The notes below the pieces were generated by a model. The model worked only from the letters and a program-made list of their open reading frames with translations. It was not told the origin of the DNA and searched no databases. DNA of 64,000 bases from Burkholderiales bacterium (GTDB lineage Bacteria; Pseudomonadota; Gammaproteobacteria; Burkholderiales; Burkholderiaceae_C). Location: NCBI GenBank assembly GCA_947474755.1, contig CANJJE010000013.1, positions 1 through 64,000 on the forward strand, given 5' to 3'. Positions 51,534-60,952 of this stretch are shown here, piece by piece (within the stretch, counting starts at the first letter, position 1; each line of letters begins with the position of its first letter). A program made the position numbers and the translations under genes.

Positions 51534-52475
51534 ATGAGCCCCCCTTTGATGCCACCGCTTGCCGTGCCGCTACCTCACTGGGGCGTGATACGTGCCGTCG
51601 GGGCCGACGCGGCCAGGTTCCTGCATGGCCAGTTGACGCAGGACGTCCTGTCGCTCGGGCCCCTGCAAGCGCGGCTGGCCGGCTACTGCTCGCCCAAGGG
51701 TCGCCTGCTGGCGAGCTTCGTGATCTGGAAGTCATCAAGCGATGACGAGGTCATGCTCGCCTGCCATGCGAGTGTGTTGCCCGCGACGCTGAAGCGCTTG
51801 TCGATGTTCGTGATGCGCGCCCAGTGCAAGCTGAGCGACGCGAGCACCGAATCGGCCCTGATCGGCGTGAGTGGCGAGAGCGCGCGCGATGCCACCGAGG
51901 GTCTTCCGGTGTGGGGTCAGCGCGCCGACGCGAACGGCATCTGGATTCGACTGCCTGACGTGGCGGGCATTGCCCGCGCCTGGCAGGTGACGAAGTTCGC
52001 AGCGGCACCAGTGGCGGACCCGTTCGCACTTGCGGCCTGGAGGCGGCTCGAAGTCGACAGCGCAATCGTGACGATCGAGGCGGCGACGGTCGATCGGTTC
52101 GTGCCGCAGATGCTGAATTTCGAGCTGATCGGCGCGGTCAGTTTCCAGAAGGGTTGCTATCCAGGGCAAGAGGTCGTGGCCCGCTCGCAGTACCGCGGCA
52201 CGGCGAAGCGCCGTACCTTCCTGTTCACGAGCGATGCGCCGATCACCGCAGGACAGGAGGTGTTCCACAGTGCCGACCCGACACAGCCTGCCGGGCTGGT
52301 CGCATCGGCCGCGCCAGTACTGGGCGACGATGGCACCCCCCTGGCTCATCACGCGCTGATCGAAGTCAAGCTGGCGGTATTTGAAGGCGGCAGCCTGCAC
52401 CTGGGCGCCCCCGATGGCACCTTGCTGACGCCCCGCCAGATGCCCTACGAGGTGCTGAGCGCCGAGACGGCTTGA
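51534..52475 (+). CDS. ygfZ: YgfZ/GcvT-family folate-binding iron-sulfur assembly protein
   Basis: The product has 313 residues. The signature KGCYPGQEVVARSQYRG is present at residues about 205-222. The N-terminal barrel (LPHWGVIRAVGADAARFLHGQLTQD) matches the tetrahydrofolate-binding fold. YgfZ supports maturation of certain [Fe-S] enzymes. It is followed by a DUF4936 gene after 13 bp. Confidence 0.92.
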   Translation: MSPPLMPPLAVPLPHWGVIRAVGADAARFLHGQLTQDVLSLGPLQARLAGYCSPKGRLLASFVIWKSSSDDEVMLACHASVLPATLKRLSMFVMRAQCKLSDASTESALIGVSGESARDATEGLPVWGQRADANGIWIRLPDVAGIARAWQVTKFAAAPVADPFALAAWRRLEVDSAIVTIEAATVDRFVPQMLNFELIGAVSFQKGCYPGQEVVARSQYRGTAKRRTFLFTSDAPITAGQEVFHSADPTQPAGLVASAAPVLGDDGTPLAHHALIEVKLAVFEGGSLHLGAPDGTLLTPRQMPYEVLSAETA

Positions 52476-52488
52476 AACCCCGCCCTCC

Positions 52489-52794
52489 ATGTTGCGTGAG
52501 TTGTACGTGTACTACCGGGCGCCCGTGCATGCCGCTGGAGCACTGCGGCGCGCCGTATCCGAGATGCAGGACCGATTGCGCTGCGAGTTCCCCGGCCTGC
52601 AGGCGCGGCTGCTTCGACGCACCGACCAGGTCGAGGTCTGGGACACCTGGATGGAGACCTACGCCATGCCGCCTGCTGCCGACGCAGGCGGTGTCAGCGA
52701 TGCTCTGCGCGTGACCATCGAGCAACAAGCCGCCGTTTGGCGCCATCTGTGCGATGGCCCTCGCCACACGGAGGTGTTCGACGCAAGTGCCTGA
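52489..52794 (+). CDS. DUF4936 family protein
   Basis: The product has 101 residues and opens LRELYVYYRAPVHAAGALRRAV, the typical start of this beta-proteobacterial family, with a ferredoxin-like alpha/beta plan. RRTDQVEVWDTWMETYAMP forms the middle. The function is unknown. It is consistently found next to ygfZ-type genes. Confidence 0.8.
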   Translation: MLRELYVYYRAPVHAAGALRRAVSEMQDRLRCEFPGLQARLLRRTDQVEVWDTWMETYAMPPAADAGGVSDALRVTIEQQAAVWRHLCDGPRHTEVFDASA

Positions 52795-52840
52795 TCGCGC
52801 TGGCCGCCGCCGTGTCGCCAGACGTGCGGCGCCTCGATAC

Positions 52841-54142
52841 TCAGCGCAGATTGCCGGTATGGCCGAGTGAGTAGCGGCCCGGCTGCGGCCACACGGTAAG
52901 CCCGTGCGGCTCCTGGCCGACCTTGATGGTGTCGACAGCGCCGCTCTGTGTGTCGAAGCGGTAGACCACGTTGTCGAAACGACCTGACAGCCACAGGTGC
53001 CGGCCATCGGCGCTGACGTTGCCCATGTCGGGACTGCCGCCGCCGGGCACCGGCCATGTGTGATCGATCTGTTGGCTCGCGAAGTCGATCACCGAAACGC
53101 TGCCCTGGCCACGCTTCCTGCCGAACATGCTGTTGCTGCCACGATTGGCCACATAGAGCTTCTTGCCATCACGGCTCGGGTACAGGCCGTGGGCGCCGAC
53201 GCCAGTCGAGATGAAGCCAATCTGCTTGAAGCTCGCACCGTCGACCAGGTGCACCCCATCTGCCATCATGTCGGCGACGAAGAGCACAGTGCCATCGGGT
53301 GAGAAACGCACATCCTGCGGCATGCCCGCAGTGGTGCAGATTTCCCCGCCGAGCTGCGATGGATCCGCAATCTTGCGTGGCTTCCTGCCCGGCGTGGCCA
53401 GCAACGACAACACCTCCGGGCGTTCGAAATACCGGCTCAGCTTCAAGGTGCCGATCACCCGCTTGTCGACCAGATCGATCTTCGTCAGGCCACCGCTGAA
53501 TTCGCAGGTGAAGAAGGCGTAGCGGCCGTCTATCGAGAAGTCGGCATGGTTGATGCCCGCGCATTCGGGCGTAGCGATCGAGTACTGCATCGCCATCGTG
53601 TGCGCATCGCGGAAATCAAGGCGTTTGTGGGCTTCGACGACAACGATCGCGTGATGGCCATCGGGTGTCCAGTACATGTTGTACGGGTCATCGACCTGGA
53701 TCGATGCTCCAGGCTTGCCGGTCAGCGGATCGATCGGCGTCAGGCTGCCATTCGTGCGCCGCTCTGCATTGTTGGCCACCCACAGCGTGCGAAGGTCCCA
53801 GGACGGCACCACGTGCTGCGGGTTGAGGCCGACCTTGAAGGTGTCGATGACCTTCAGCGTCTTTGGATCGATCACTGATACCGTGTTGGCAACGCGGTTC
53901 GGCACATAGACGCGCTCGAGGGCGCCCTGCACTGCCGGGCTCAGTTTGCCGGCGCCAGTTTCGCTGTACAGGTTGTGGCGGTCGATCACCGACGGCATGC
54001 CGGGCACTGTGACCACGGGGCCGGTGCTTGCCATGCCAGCGGCTTGCCGCGGCTGCGAGTTGATGCTGCCGACGACGCAGGCGAGCACCAGGCCCAGGGT
54101 CAGTCGACGCGACAGAAAAGATGGATTGAACAATCGTGACAT
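52841..54142 (-). CDS. Periplasmic YVTN/YncE-type beta-propeller protein
   Basis: ATG 54142 (MSRLFNPSFLSRRLTLG) gives 433 residues with a Sec-type signal. Repeated blades read as in VYVPNRVANTVSVIDPKTLKVIDTFKVG, LWVANNAERR and LFVADMMADGVHLVDG. Such propellers occur as periplasmic proteins in quinoprotein and metal-related contexts. Overlap with the creatininase-like gene (the frame continues to 54202) suggests an operon. Confidence 0.8.
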   Translation of the reverse strand: MSRLFNPSFLSRRLTLGLVLACVVGSINSQPRQAAGMASTGPVVTVPGMPSVIDRHNLYSETGAGKLSPAVQGALERVYVPNRVANTVSVIDPKTLKVIDTFKVGLNPQHVVPSWDLRTLWVANNAERRTNGSLTPIDPLTGKPGASIQVDDPYNMYWTPDGHHAIVVVEAHKRLDFRDAHTMAMQYSIATPECAGINHADFSIDGRYAFFTCEFSGGLTKIDLVDKRVIGTLKLSRYFERPEVLSLLATPGRKPRKIADPSQLGGEICTTAGMPQDVRFSPDGTVLFVADMMADGVHLVDGASFKQIGFISTGVGAHGLYPSRDGKKLYVANRGSNSMFGRKRGQGSVSVIDFASQQIDHTWPVPGGGSPDMGNVSADGRHLWLSGRFDNVVYRFDTQSGAVDTIKVGQEPHGLTVWPQPGRYSLGHTGNLR

Positions 54143-54198
54143 CGAAGGGTGCAAAGGCTCGGGAAGGAAATCAGGGATGTGGGGGTGCTCTGCAGTCG

Positions 54199-55011
54199 TC
54201 AACGCGGTCTCGCGATCGCCTGACGTATCGCTGCAGTGGTGCGCGAGACGATGAGCTCGACGCCCAGTTGACCGAGCGCCGCGTTGGCGCGGCGCGGGTC
54301 CCCGCTCACGCCCAGGGCGTTTTCAGCCGCCGCTTCGCGGTCGACTTTCATCTGATCGAGACGCACGAGGCTGGCATCGGTCGCCAGCATCAGCGAAGTA
54401 TCCGCCGCGCCAGCGTGCAATCCGATCTGCGCCTCGGTCAAGCCGCGGTCTCGCAGCGCCTGGTGGTATGGCTCCTGCGAGGCGTCGTAGTAGGCCCTGA
54501 TGAAATGGGCCCTTGCCGATGACGAGGCCCATTCACGGTTGAGCCGGGTGGCCACCGCTTCGAGCAGCGACTGATAGCCGCCGTGGTCGCCGATCAGCAA
54601 TACATCGGTGAAGCCATGCTGCTTGAAGCTGCGGGCGGCTCCCTCGATGACGCCCTTGAACACGTCGTCGGGAATCGACACAGTGCCTGTGTAGCGCATG
54701 TGCTGCGTCGGCGGTGCGATGTGGCCCTCGGGCACGTAAGCCGTCACCGGCGCCACCAGCGTGTGACCCAGTTCCCGCGCAATGCGATCAGCGAGCACCT
54801 TGACGCGCACATTGTGTTTGCCTAGCGCCATGTGAGAACCGCTTTGCTCGGTGCCGCCCACGGGAATGATCACCGTGGTCGTGCCTGCCTTCATGGCATC
54901 GCGCACTTCGGTCCAGGTCAACTCATCGAGTTGCACGCTGGAGGGTGCGGCCTGAACGACAGCGGTGCCTGCGAGCAAGGCAACGAAAAGCAGCATCGCG
55001 AGAGGATTCAC
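54199..55011 (-). CDS. Exported creatininase-family protein with altered metal ligands
   Basis: The product has 270 residues with a signal peptide (LAMLLFVALLAGTAVVQA). The creatininase fold is visible in WTEVRDAMKAGTTTVIIPVGGTEQSGSHMALG, then IAPPTQHMRYTGTVSIP and GDHGGYQSLLEAVA. In classic enzymes the metal block reads EQHG-HL----D. Here it is EQSGSHMALGKHN, so the first His and the Asp are replaced while other His residues are nearby. The activity is uncertain: an amidohydrolase or a non-canonical variant. It lies upstream of the propeller gene. Confidence 0.75.
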   Translation of the reverse strand: MNPLAMLLFVALLAGTAVVQAAPSSVQLDELTWTEVRDAMKAGTTTVIIPVGGTEQSGSHMALGKHNVRVKVLADRIARELGHTLVAPVTAYVPEGHIAPPTQHMRYTGTVSIPDDVFKGVIEGAARSFKQHGFTDVLLIGDHGGYQSLLEAVATRLNREWASSSARAHFIRAYYDASQEPYHQALRDRGLTEAQIGLHAGAADTSLMLATDASLVRLDQMKVDREAAAENALGVSGDPRRANAALGQLGVELIVSRTTAAIRQAIARPR

Positions 55012-55049
55012 AGTGGCATCAAGCTCGGTTCAAGCATGCAGCAAGAAGG

Positions 55050-55080
55050 AAAAAGCCCGAAGGCGTGATGCCCTCGGGCC
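55050..55080 (-). terminator. Rho-independent terminator downstream of the isocitrate lyase gene
   Basis: Read on the minus strand, GGCCCGAGGGC, a short loop and GCCTTCGGGC form a strong stem, then TTTTT. It lies 60 bp past the stop codon at 55140. Confidence 0.85.
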
Positions 55081-55139
55081 AGACCGTCATCCTAACGCCG
55101 ACCGCGACGGCGGGTGGCATCACCGCGTGACCGCGAGCG

Positions 55140-56360
55140 TCAGTGCTCGCTCTTGTCGAAAAACTGCTCGTCTTCGGTCGAGCCCTTCAGCACCCCGGTC
55201 GACGCTTGCGCCTCGATCGTCGTCGTGACGGCATCGGAGTAGCCAGTGCCGACCTCCCGCTGGTGCTTGACGGCGGTGAAGCCACGCTCGGCGGCGGCGA
55301 ACTCGGCTTGCTGCAGTTCCACGAACGCGGTCATTTTCTGGCGCACATAGCCGCAGGCCAGGTTGAACATCGAGCAGTTCAGGCTGTGAAAGCCGGCCAG
55401 GGTGATGAACTGGAACTTGTAGCCCCTCTTGCCGAGTTCGTGCTGGAACTTGGCAATGGTGGCGTCGCCGAGGTTTTTCTTCCAGTTGAACGATGGCGAA
55501 CAGTTGTAGGCCAGCAGCTTGCCCGGGAACCTGGCGTGGATCGCAGCGGCAAAGCGCTTCGCGCGCTGAAGGTCGGGTTTGCCGGTTTCGCACCAGACGA
55601 TGTCGGCCACTTCGGCATAGGCCAGGCCACGCGAGATTGCCTGCTCCAGGCTGGCCTTGCTGCGGTAGAACCCTTCGACGGTTCGCTCGCCGGTCATGAA
55701 TGGCTTGTCGTTGTCGTCGATATCGCTGGTCACCAGGTCAGCGGCATCGGTGCGGGCAATGACCAGCGTGGATGTGCCCGACACGTCGGCAGCGAGACGC
55801 GCGCCATGCAATTTGGCGACCGCTTCGCGCGTGGGCACGAGCACCTTGCCTCCCATGTGACCGCACTTCTTGACCGATGCGAGCTGGTCCTCGAAGTGAA
55901 CGCCCGAGGCGCCGGCCTCGATCATCGACTTCATCAGCTCGAAAGCGTTGAGCACGCCGCCGAAACCAGCTTCGGCATCCGCAATGATCGGCGCGAAGAA
56001 ATCGGTGTCGTTCTTGCCTTCCGACCACTGGATCTGATCAGCGCGGCTGAAGGCGTTGTTGATGCGTTTGACGACCATCGGTACCGGGTTCGCCGGGTAC
56101 AGCGACTGGTCCGGGTATATCTCGCCCGCCAGGTTGGCGTCGCCGGCAACCTGCCAGCCCGACAGATAGATGGCCTTCAGGCCGGCTTTGACTTGCTGCA
56201 TCGCGTGGTTGCCCGTCAGTGCGCCGAGCGTGTTCACGAAAGGCTCGTCGTGAAGCAGTTCCCACAGCTTGACCGCGCCGCGCTTGACCAGTGTGTGCTC
56301 GACCTGCACCAATCCGCGCAGGCGCACCACGTCGGCCGCCGAGTAGCGTCCTGTTGTTAA
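55140..56360 (-). CDS. aceA: Isocitrate lyase, divergent, with unclear N-terminus
   Basis: The core is unmistakable: [21 protein letters not shown], the catalytic loop [26 protein letters not shown] and [11 protein letters not shown]. The start is unclear: upstream of the GRYSAADVV segment no ATG/GTG/TTG precedes with a good ribosome site, and the normal 20-25 residue N-terminal helix (ending NPRWKGIKR) is absent; the frame is open to 56615. Oddities include a two-residue deletion in ARTDA-ADL, C in place of Y in FHSLNCSMF, and S for F in GTGYSD. It may be a decaying or neofunctionalised paralogue of the glyoxylate-shunt enzyme. The listed 5' end is approximate. Confidence 0.7.
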   Translation of the reverse strand, partial: LTTGRYSAADVVRLRGLVQVEHTLVKRGAVKLWELLHDEPFVNTLGALTGNHAMQQVKAGLKAIYLSGWQVAGDANLAGEIYPDQSLYPANPVPMVVKRINNAFSRADQIQWSEGKNDTDFFAPIIADAEAGFGGVLNAFELMKSMIEAGASGVHFEDQLASVKKCGHMGGKVLVPTREAVAKLHGARLAADVSGTSTLVIARTDAADLVTSDIDDNDKPFMTGERTVEGFYRSKASLEQAISRGLAYAEVADIVWCETGKPDLQRAKRFAAAIHARFPGKLLAYNCSPSFNWKKNLGDATIAKFQHELGKRGYKFQFITLAGFHSLNCSMFNLACGYVRQKMTAFVELQQAEFAAAERGFTAVKHQREVGTGYSDAVTTTIEAQASTGVLKGSTEDEQFFDKSEH

Positions 56361-56553
56361 ATCAATGAGTTGGCCTCGCAATTTCGTGATGTGAAACCCG
56401 GATCCGCCATCGGATGAATACTGATGCACCGTGGCATCCAGGCGGTCAGCATCGGGTCGTGTCCCGTCATGACGGATCGCTGCGCAGGCCCGTTGCGGTG
56501 GCGCAAGACCTTGGATTCGTATGATCGGAACCCACCATCGGCGCCCTTCCACC

Positions 56554-57495
56554 ATGACCTCGTTTGCATTTCTCTCCCACGGTGCGTTCCTGAAGGCGCC
56601 ACCAGCTGAACCCAACTCGCGCTACGCCGTTGCCGGCGTGGCCTGGGACGGTTCGGTGACGAACCGGCCAGGCGCCCGGTTCGGCCCTCAGGCGATCCGT
56701 CGGGCCAGCCACATGCTGTGCGATGCGATCCATCCGTTTTTCGACGTGTCACCGCTCGGGCTGACCGGTGGAAGCCTGGGCGATGTCGGCGACCTGCCGC
56801 TGCCCAACACCAGCCTGGAGCGAATGCGCGAGGCATTGGCACCTTTGGCGCATGAACTGCTGCGGGCGCATCACATGGTGTGGCTGGGCGGCGACCACTC
56901 GATCACGCTGCCTCTGCTGCGGGCCTACAAGGCGTGGCTGGGTCGGCCGCTTGCCGTCGTTCACTTCGATGCTCATTGCGACACCTGGACCGATCACTTC
57001 GGCGAGCCCAGCGGCCACGGTACCTGGGTGTATGAAGCGATTCAGGAGGGGCTGGTGATCCCCGAATGCTTCACGCAGATCGGCATCCGCTCGGCCGGCG
57101 AGCGTGCCGCCCGCGAGTACGTGCGTGAGCAGGGCGGCCTGATCTACAGCGCCCGAGACCTGCGCGGGCTGGAAAGCCCCCAGCAACTGGCGCCGATCTT
57201 TGGTGGCATCCGATCACGACTGGCCGAGCATGGCCACCCGCCGGTCTATCTGAGTCTGGACATCGATTGCCTCGACCCGGCCTTCGCGCCCGGCACGGGC
57301 ACGCCCGAGCCGGGTGGCATGACGACAAATCAGGTGCTCAGCGTTCTGGAGGAACTGGCCGATCTGCCTTTCGTGGGCATGGACTGCGTCGAAGTGGCAC
57401 CCGCCTATGACCACGCCGAACTGACCAGCAATGCCGCCGCGAATTTCGTCTGGACCTACCTCTGCGGGCGCATCGCGAACGACCCCGAAGCCTGA
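56554..57495 (+). CDS. speB: Agmatinase / arginase-family ureohydrolase
   Basis: ATG 56554 ([12 protein letters not shown]) gives 313 residues. Metal-binding motifs [14 protein letters not shown] and [14 protein letters not shown] are intact. The substrate preference (agmatine, arginine, guanidinobutyrate) cannot be read, but the polyamine catabolism cluster next door favours agmatine to putrescine. It is divergent from the isocitrate lyase. Confidence 0.88.
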   Translation: MTSFAFLSHGAFLKAPPAEPNSRYAVAGVAWDGSVTNRPGARFGPQAIRRASHMLCDAIHPFFDVSPLGLTGGSLGDVGDLPLPNTSLERMREALAPLAHELLRAHHMVWLGGDHSITLPLLRAYKAWLGRPLAVVHFDAHCDTWTDHFGEPSGHGTWVYEAIQEGLVIPECFTQIGIRSAGERAAREYVREQGGLIYSARDLRGLESPQQLAPIFGGIRSRLAEHGHPPVYLSLDIDCLDPAFAPGTGTPEPGGMTTNQVLSVLEELADLPFVGMDCVEVAPAYDHAELTSNAAANFVWTYLCGRIANDPEA

Positions 57496-57515
57496 TTCGA
57501 CGTCAGCCCGCTTTG

Positions 57516-57998
57516 TCAATCGAGCGGCAGCGCGGTGGTCTTCTTCACCGTTCGCAGTACCAGCATCGAATTCGATCGCGTCACGCCGGGCAGGCTGGAC
57601 AGCACGTGGCTGTGGAAACGCTCCAGATCTTCGGCATCGCGGTAGGTGAAGCGCAGCAGGTAGTCGTTGGTACCCGCCACGTAGAAGCAGTCATGGATTT
57701 CGGGCACGTCGCGGATGGCCTGCTCGAAAGTGTCCATCGTTGACCGCGTCAGTTTTTCGAGATTGACGATGGTGTAGCTGGTGCCGTGGCGGCCGACCCG
57801 CTTCGGATCGACCAGCGCCACGTACTGTGCGATCACGCCGCTCTCTTCCAGGGCCTTGACGCGCCGCAGGCAGGCCGACGGCGACAGGTGCACCCGCTCG
57901 GCGAGTTCGATGTTGCTCAGCTTCGCATCGGCCTGCAGCAGTTCCAGCAAGGCGCGGTCGATGGCATCCACAGTCGCTTCTCTGTTCTGATTTGGCAT
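57516..57998 (-). CDS. Lrp/AsnC-family transcriptional regulator
   Basis: ATG 57998 (MPNQNREATVDAIDRALLELLQ) gives 160 residues; the frame upstream to 58088 is not needed. The helix-turn-helix (LSNIELAERVHLSPSACLRRVKALEESGVI) is followed by the ligand domain with CFYVAGTNDYLLRF. It is divergent from the aminotransferase gene and likely controls the polyamine cluster. Confidence 0.9.
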   Translation of the reverse strand: MPNQNREATVDAIDRALLELLQADAKLSNIELAERVHLSPSACLRRVKALEESGVIAQYVALVDPKRVGRHGTSYTIVNLEKLTRSTMDTFEQAIRDVPEIHDCFYVAGTNDYLLRFTYRDAEDLERFHSHVLSSLPGVTRSNSMLVLRTVKKTTALPLD

Positions 57999-58146
57999 GA
58001 TTTTCCGGAATCCCCTGTCCAGACGCTCAATTGTTGCGTCGCTCGGCCTGGTCTTCCTGCCAAAGCGCTGGCAAATTTCGCTTTTCAACCACTAAACTGA
58101 GGCGGCTGGAACAGCCCGTTCGACAGTGGCCCTGAAAGAAATCTCG

Positions 58147-59454
58147 ATGCCGACAAAGCTCGACGCCTACTGGATGCCCTTCACCGCCAACCGGCAGTTC
58201 AAGGCGGCGCCTCGGCTCATCTCCGGCGCGGCGGGCATGCACTTCAGTACACCTGAAGGTCGGCAGGTGCTCGACGCAGTGGCCGGGCTGTGGTGTGTCA
58301 ATGCGGGCCACGGTCGCCCACGCATCACCGAAGCGATCCAGAAACAAGCTGCCGAGCTCGATTTCGCGCCGCCATTCCAGATGGGCCACCCCAAGGTGTT
58401 CGAACTGGCGGAGCGTCTGGTGGAGTTGACCCCAGCAGGCCTCGACAAGGTGTTCTTCACCAACTCCGGCTCGGAGTCGGTCGACACCGCCTTGAAGATG
58501 GCGCTCGGTTACCACCGCATGCGCGGAGAAGGCCAGCGCACGCGGCTGATCGGCCGCGAGCGCGGCTATCACGGCGTCAATTTCGGCGGCATCTCGGTGG
58601 GTGGCATGGTGGCCAACCGCCGGGCGTTCGGCCCGATGCTCGGCGGCGTCGATCACATCCGTCACACGCACGACCCGCAGCGCAATTCGTTCAGCAAGGG
58701 CCAGCCCGAGCACGGCGCCGACCTGGCCGACGATCTGGAGCGGCTGATCACGCTGCACGATGCATCGACCATCGCGGCCGTCATCGTCGAACCAGTCGCC
58801 GGATCGACCGGGGTACTGCCGCCTCCGAAGGGCTACCTGCAGCGCCTGCGCTCCATCTGCGACCAGCACGGCATCCTGCTGATCTTCGATGAAGTCATCA
58901 CCGGCTTCGGCCGCCTCGGTTCGCCGTTCGCTTCCAGCCATTTCGGCGTCACCCCCGACCTGATGACGGTCGCCAAGGGCCTCACCAATGGCTGCGTGCC
59001 GATGGGCGCAGTGTTCGCCAGACAGTTCATCTACGACGCGTTCATGACCGGCCCGGCACACCTGATCGAGTTCTTCCACGGCTACACCTACTCGGGTCAC
59101 CCTCTGGCCTGCGCCGCGGCGCTGGGCACGCTGGACACCTACGCCGAAGAAGGGCTGCTGACACGTGCGCGCGATGTGGCGCCGACCTTCGAATCGGCAG
59201 TGCACTCGCTGGCGGGGCTGCCGAATGTGGTGGACATTCGCAACATCGGGCTGGTTGCAGGCATCGAGCTCGCGCCGATCGCAGGCGAGCCCGGCAAACG
59301 GGCGTTTGATGTCTTTCTCGACTGCTGGGAGCACGGCGTGCTGGTGCGCACCACCGGCGACACAGTCGCGCTGTCGCCGCCGCTGATCATCGAGCCGCAG
59401 CACATCGAACAGATCGTCGACACGCTGGCCCACGCGATCCGGCGCGCCGCCTGA
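58147..59454 (+). CDS. Class III omega-amino-acid:pyruvate aminotransferase (beta-alanine type)
   Basis: ATG 58147 gives 435 residues; an upstream GTG at 58126 is possible. The PLP fold shows FFTNSGSESVDTALKMAL, RGYHGVNFGG, the aspartate in LLIFDEVITGFGRLGSPF and the PLP Lys in TVAKGLTNGC. The sequence resembles beta-alanine:pyruvate transaminases. In this context it may process an amino product of polyamine catabolism. Confidence 0.88.
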   Translation: MPTKLDAYWMPFTANRQFKAAPRLISGAAGMHFSTPEGRQVLDAVAGLWCVNAGHGRPRITEAIQKQAAELDFAPPFQMGHPKVFELAERLVELTPAGLDKVFFTNSGSESVDTALKMALGYHRMRGEGQRTRLIGRERGYHGVNFGGISVGGMVANRRAFGPMLGGVDHIRHTHDPQRNSFSKGQPEHGADLADDLERLITLHDASTIAAVIVEPVAGSTGVLPPPKGYLQRLRSICDQHGILLIFDEVITGFGRLGSPFASSHFGVTPDLMTVAKGLTNGCVPMGAVFARQFIYDAFMTGPAHLIEFFHGYTYSGHPLACAAALGTLDTYAEEGLLTRARDVAPTFESAVHSLAGLPNVVDIRNIGLVAGIELAPIAGEPGKRAFDVFLDCWEHGVLVRTTGDTVALSPPLIIEPQHIEQIVDTLAHAIRRAA

Positions 59455-59499
59455 CATCACAGGCAGCCTGACTGCCGACCTGCTGCCCCGACCCACGTC

Positions 59500-60858
59500 A
59501 TGAGCTTCCTCGACACCGACCGCGATCTGGCCCGCCACTCTTACTACGACGCCACTGCTCAGCGTCCGCAGGCCTTGCCCGCACTGGCCTCAGACATCGA
59601 CTGCGATGTGGCCATCGTCGGCGGGGGGCTGGCGGGCTTGTCGGCGGCGATCGAGCTGTCCGATCGCGGTTTCGATGTCGTGCTGCTCGAAGCACGGCAG
59701 TTTGGCTGGGGCGCTTCAGGGCGCAACGGCGGCCAGGCGCTGGCTGGCCTCGCCTGCGAGCAGGACACCATCGAAGCGCAAGTCGGCCTCGACGAGGCGC
59801 GCCGCGTGTGGGCGATGACCATCGAGGCGCTGGATCTGATTCAGCAGCGCTGCGTGCGCTTCCAGATTGATTGCGACTGGCGCCCCGGATACCTGAGCCT
59901 TGCGGTCAACGACCGCAAGGCGCGTGAACTGCTGGCATGGCAAGTCCGCATGAAGTCTCTTTACGGCCACGAGACCACCTGGATCACACCGCAGCAGCTG
60001 CCCGAGTGGATCGCCAGCCCGCGATTTCACAGCGGGCTGCACGACCCGCTGTCGGGTCACCTGCATCCGCTGAAGTACAGCCTCGGCCTGGCACGCGGTG
60101 CAGCCCAGCTGGGCGTGCGCATGTTTGAAAACTCCGCCGTCATCGCGCTCGATGCCGCAGCCACGTCGGGTGCTTCAGTACGGGTGCGCACCGTTTCGGG
60201 CAGCGTACGGGCAGCGCATGTGCTGCTGGCCGGTAACGTCTACCTGCAGGGCGTGGCGCCGATGCTGGAGCCGCGCATCATGCCGGTCGGCACCTACATC
60301 ATCGCCTCGAAGGCGCTGGATGGGGCACTTGCTCGTTCGCTGATTCCCTCCGGCTCGGCGGTCTGCGACACCAATTTCGTTCTCGACTATTTCCGTGTGG
60401 CCACCAACACCACAGAGGCGGGCGTCGAGCACCGCGTGCTGTACGGCGGGCGCGTCAGCTACAGCACTGCGACGCCGATCAACCTGGCGGCCAGCATGCA
60501 CAAGCGCATGGCGCAGACCTTCCCGCAACTCGCCGGCACCGGCGTCGAATTCGCCTGGGGCGGCTTCGTCGACATCTCGATGAACCGGGCCCCGGATTTC
60601 GGTCGCCTGTCGGATCGTCTGCCAGCCGGCTCGCCGAATGGGCTGTCCAATGTCTACTACCTGCAGGGCTTTTCGGGCCATGGGCTGGCATTGACCGGCA
60701 TTGCAGGCAAGCTGGTGGCCGAAGCGATCGACGGTGATGCGCGCCGCTTCGACACCTTCACCCGCCTGCGGCACCGTGCCTTCCCAGGGGGTAAGCTGCT
60801 GCGCACGCCTGCACTGGTCGCCGGCATGGCTTATTTCCGATTGAAGGATCTCCTTTGA
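59500..60858 (+). CDS. puuB: FAD-dependent oxidase, gamma-glutamylputrescine oxidase type (PuuB-like)
   Basis: The product has 452 residues. FAD-binding DVAIVGGGLAGLSAAIELSDRG, the ASGRNGGQ motif of DAO/PuuB enzymes, and a C-terminal YYLQGFSGHGLALTGIAGKL. It would oxidise gamma-glutamylputrescine to the aldehyde. It is clustered with PuuD- and PuuA-like genes. Confidence 0.88.
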   Translation: MSFLDTDRDLARHSYYDATAQRPQALPALASDIDCDVAIVGGGLAGLSAAIELSDRGFDVVLLEARQFGWGASGRNGGQALAGLACEQDTIEAQVGLDEARRVWAMTIEALDLIQQRCVRFQIDCDWRPGYLSLAVNDRKARELLAWQVRMKSLYGHETTWITPQQLPEWIASPRFHSGLHDPLSGHLHPLKYSLGLARGAAQLGVRMFENSAVIALDAAATSGASVRVRTVSGSVRAAHVLLAGNVYLQGVAPMLEPRIMPVGTYIIASKALDGALARSLIPSGSAVCDTNFVLDYFRVATNTTEAGVEHRVLYGGRVSYSTATPINLAASMHKRMAQTFPQLAGTGVEFAWGGFVDISMNRAPDFGRLSDRLPAGSPNGLSNVYYLQGFSGHGLALTGIAGKLVAEAIDGDARRFDTFTRLRHRAFPGGKLLRTPALVAGMAYFRLKDLL

Positions 60859-60952
60859 GAACAACGTGCAGGCACGGTGATTGCACCCGATGGCGCTACC
60901 TGCCTTCGCGCCGGGTGCGCTGCGATTGATGCCAGGCGCCCCCCCACCACCC

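Noticed and set aside
58027-59538. Minus-strand frame of 503 codons opposite the aminotransferase
   Set aside because: Antisense shadow; low-complexity composition and conflicts with a clear class III aminotransferase.
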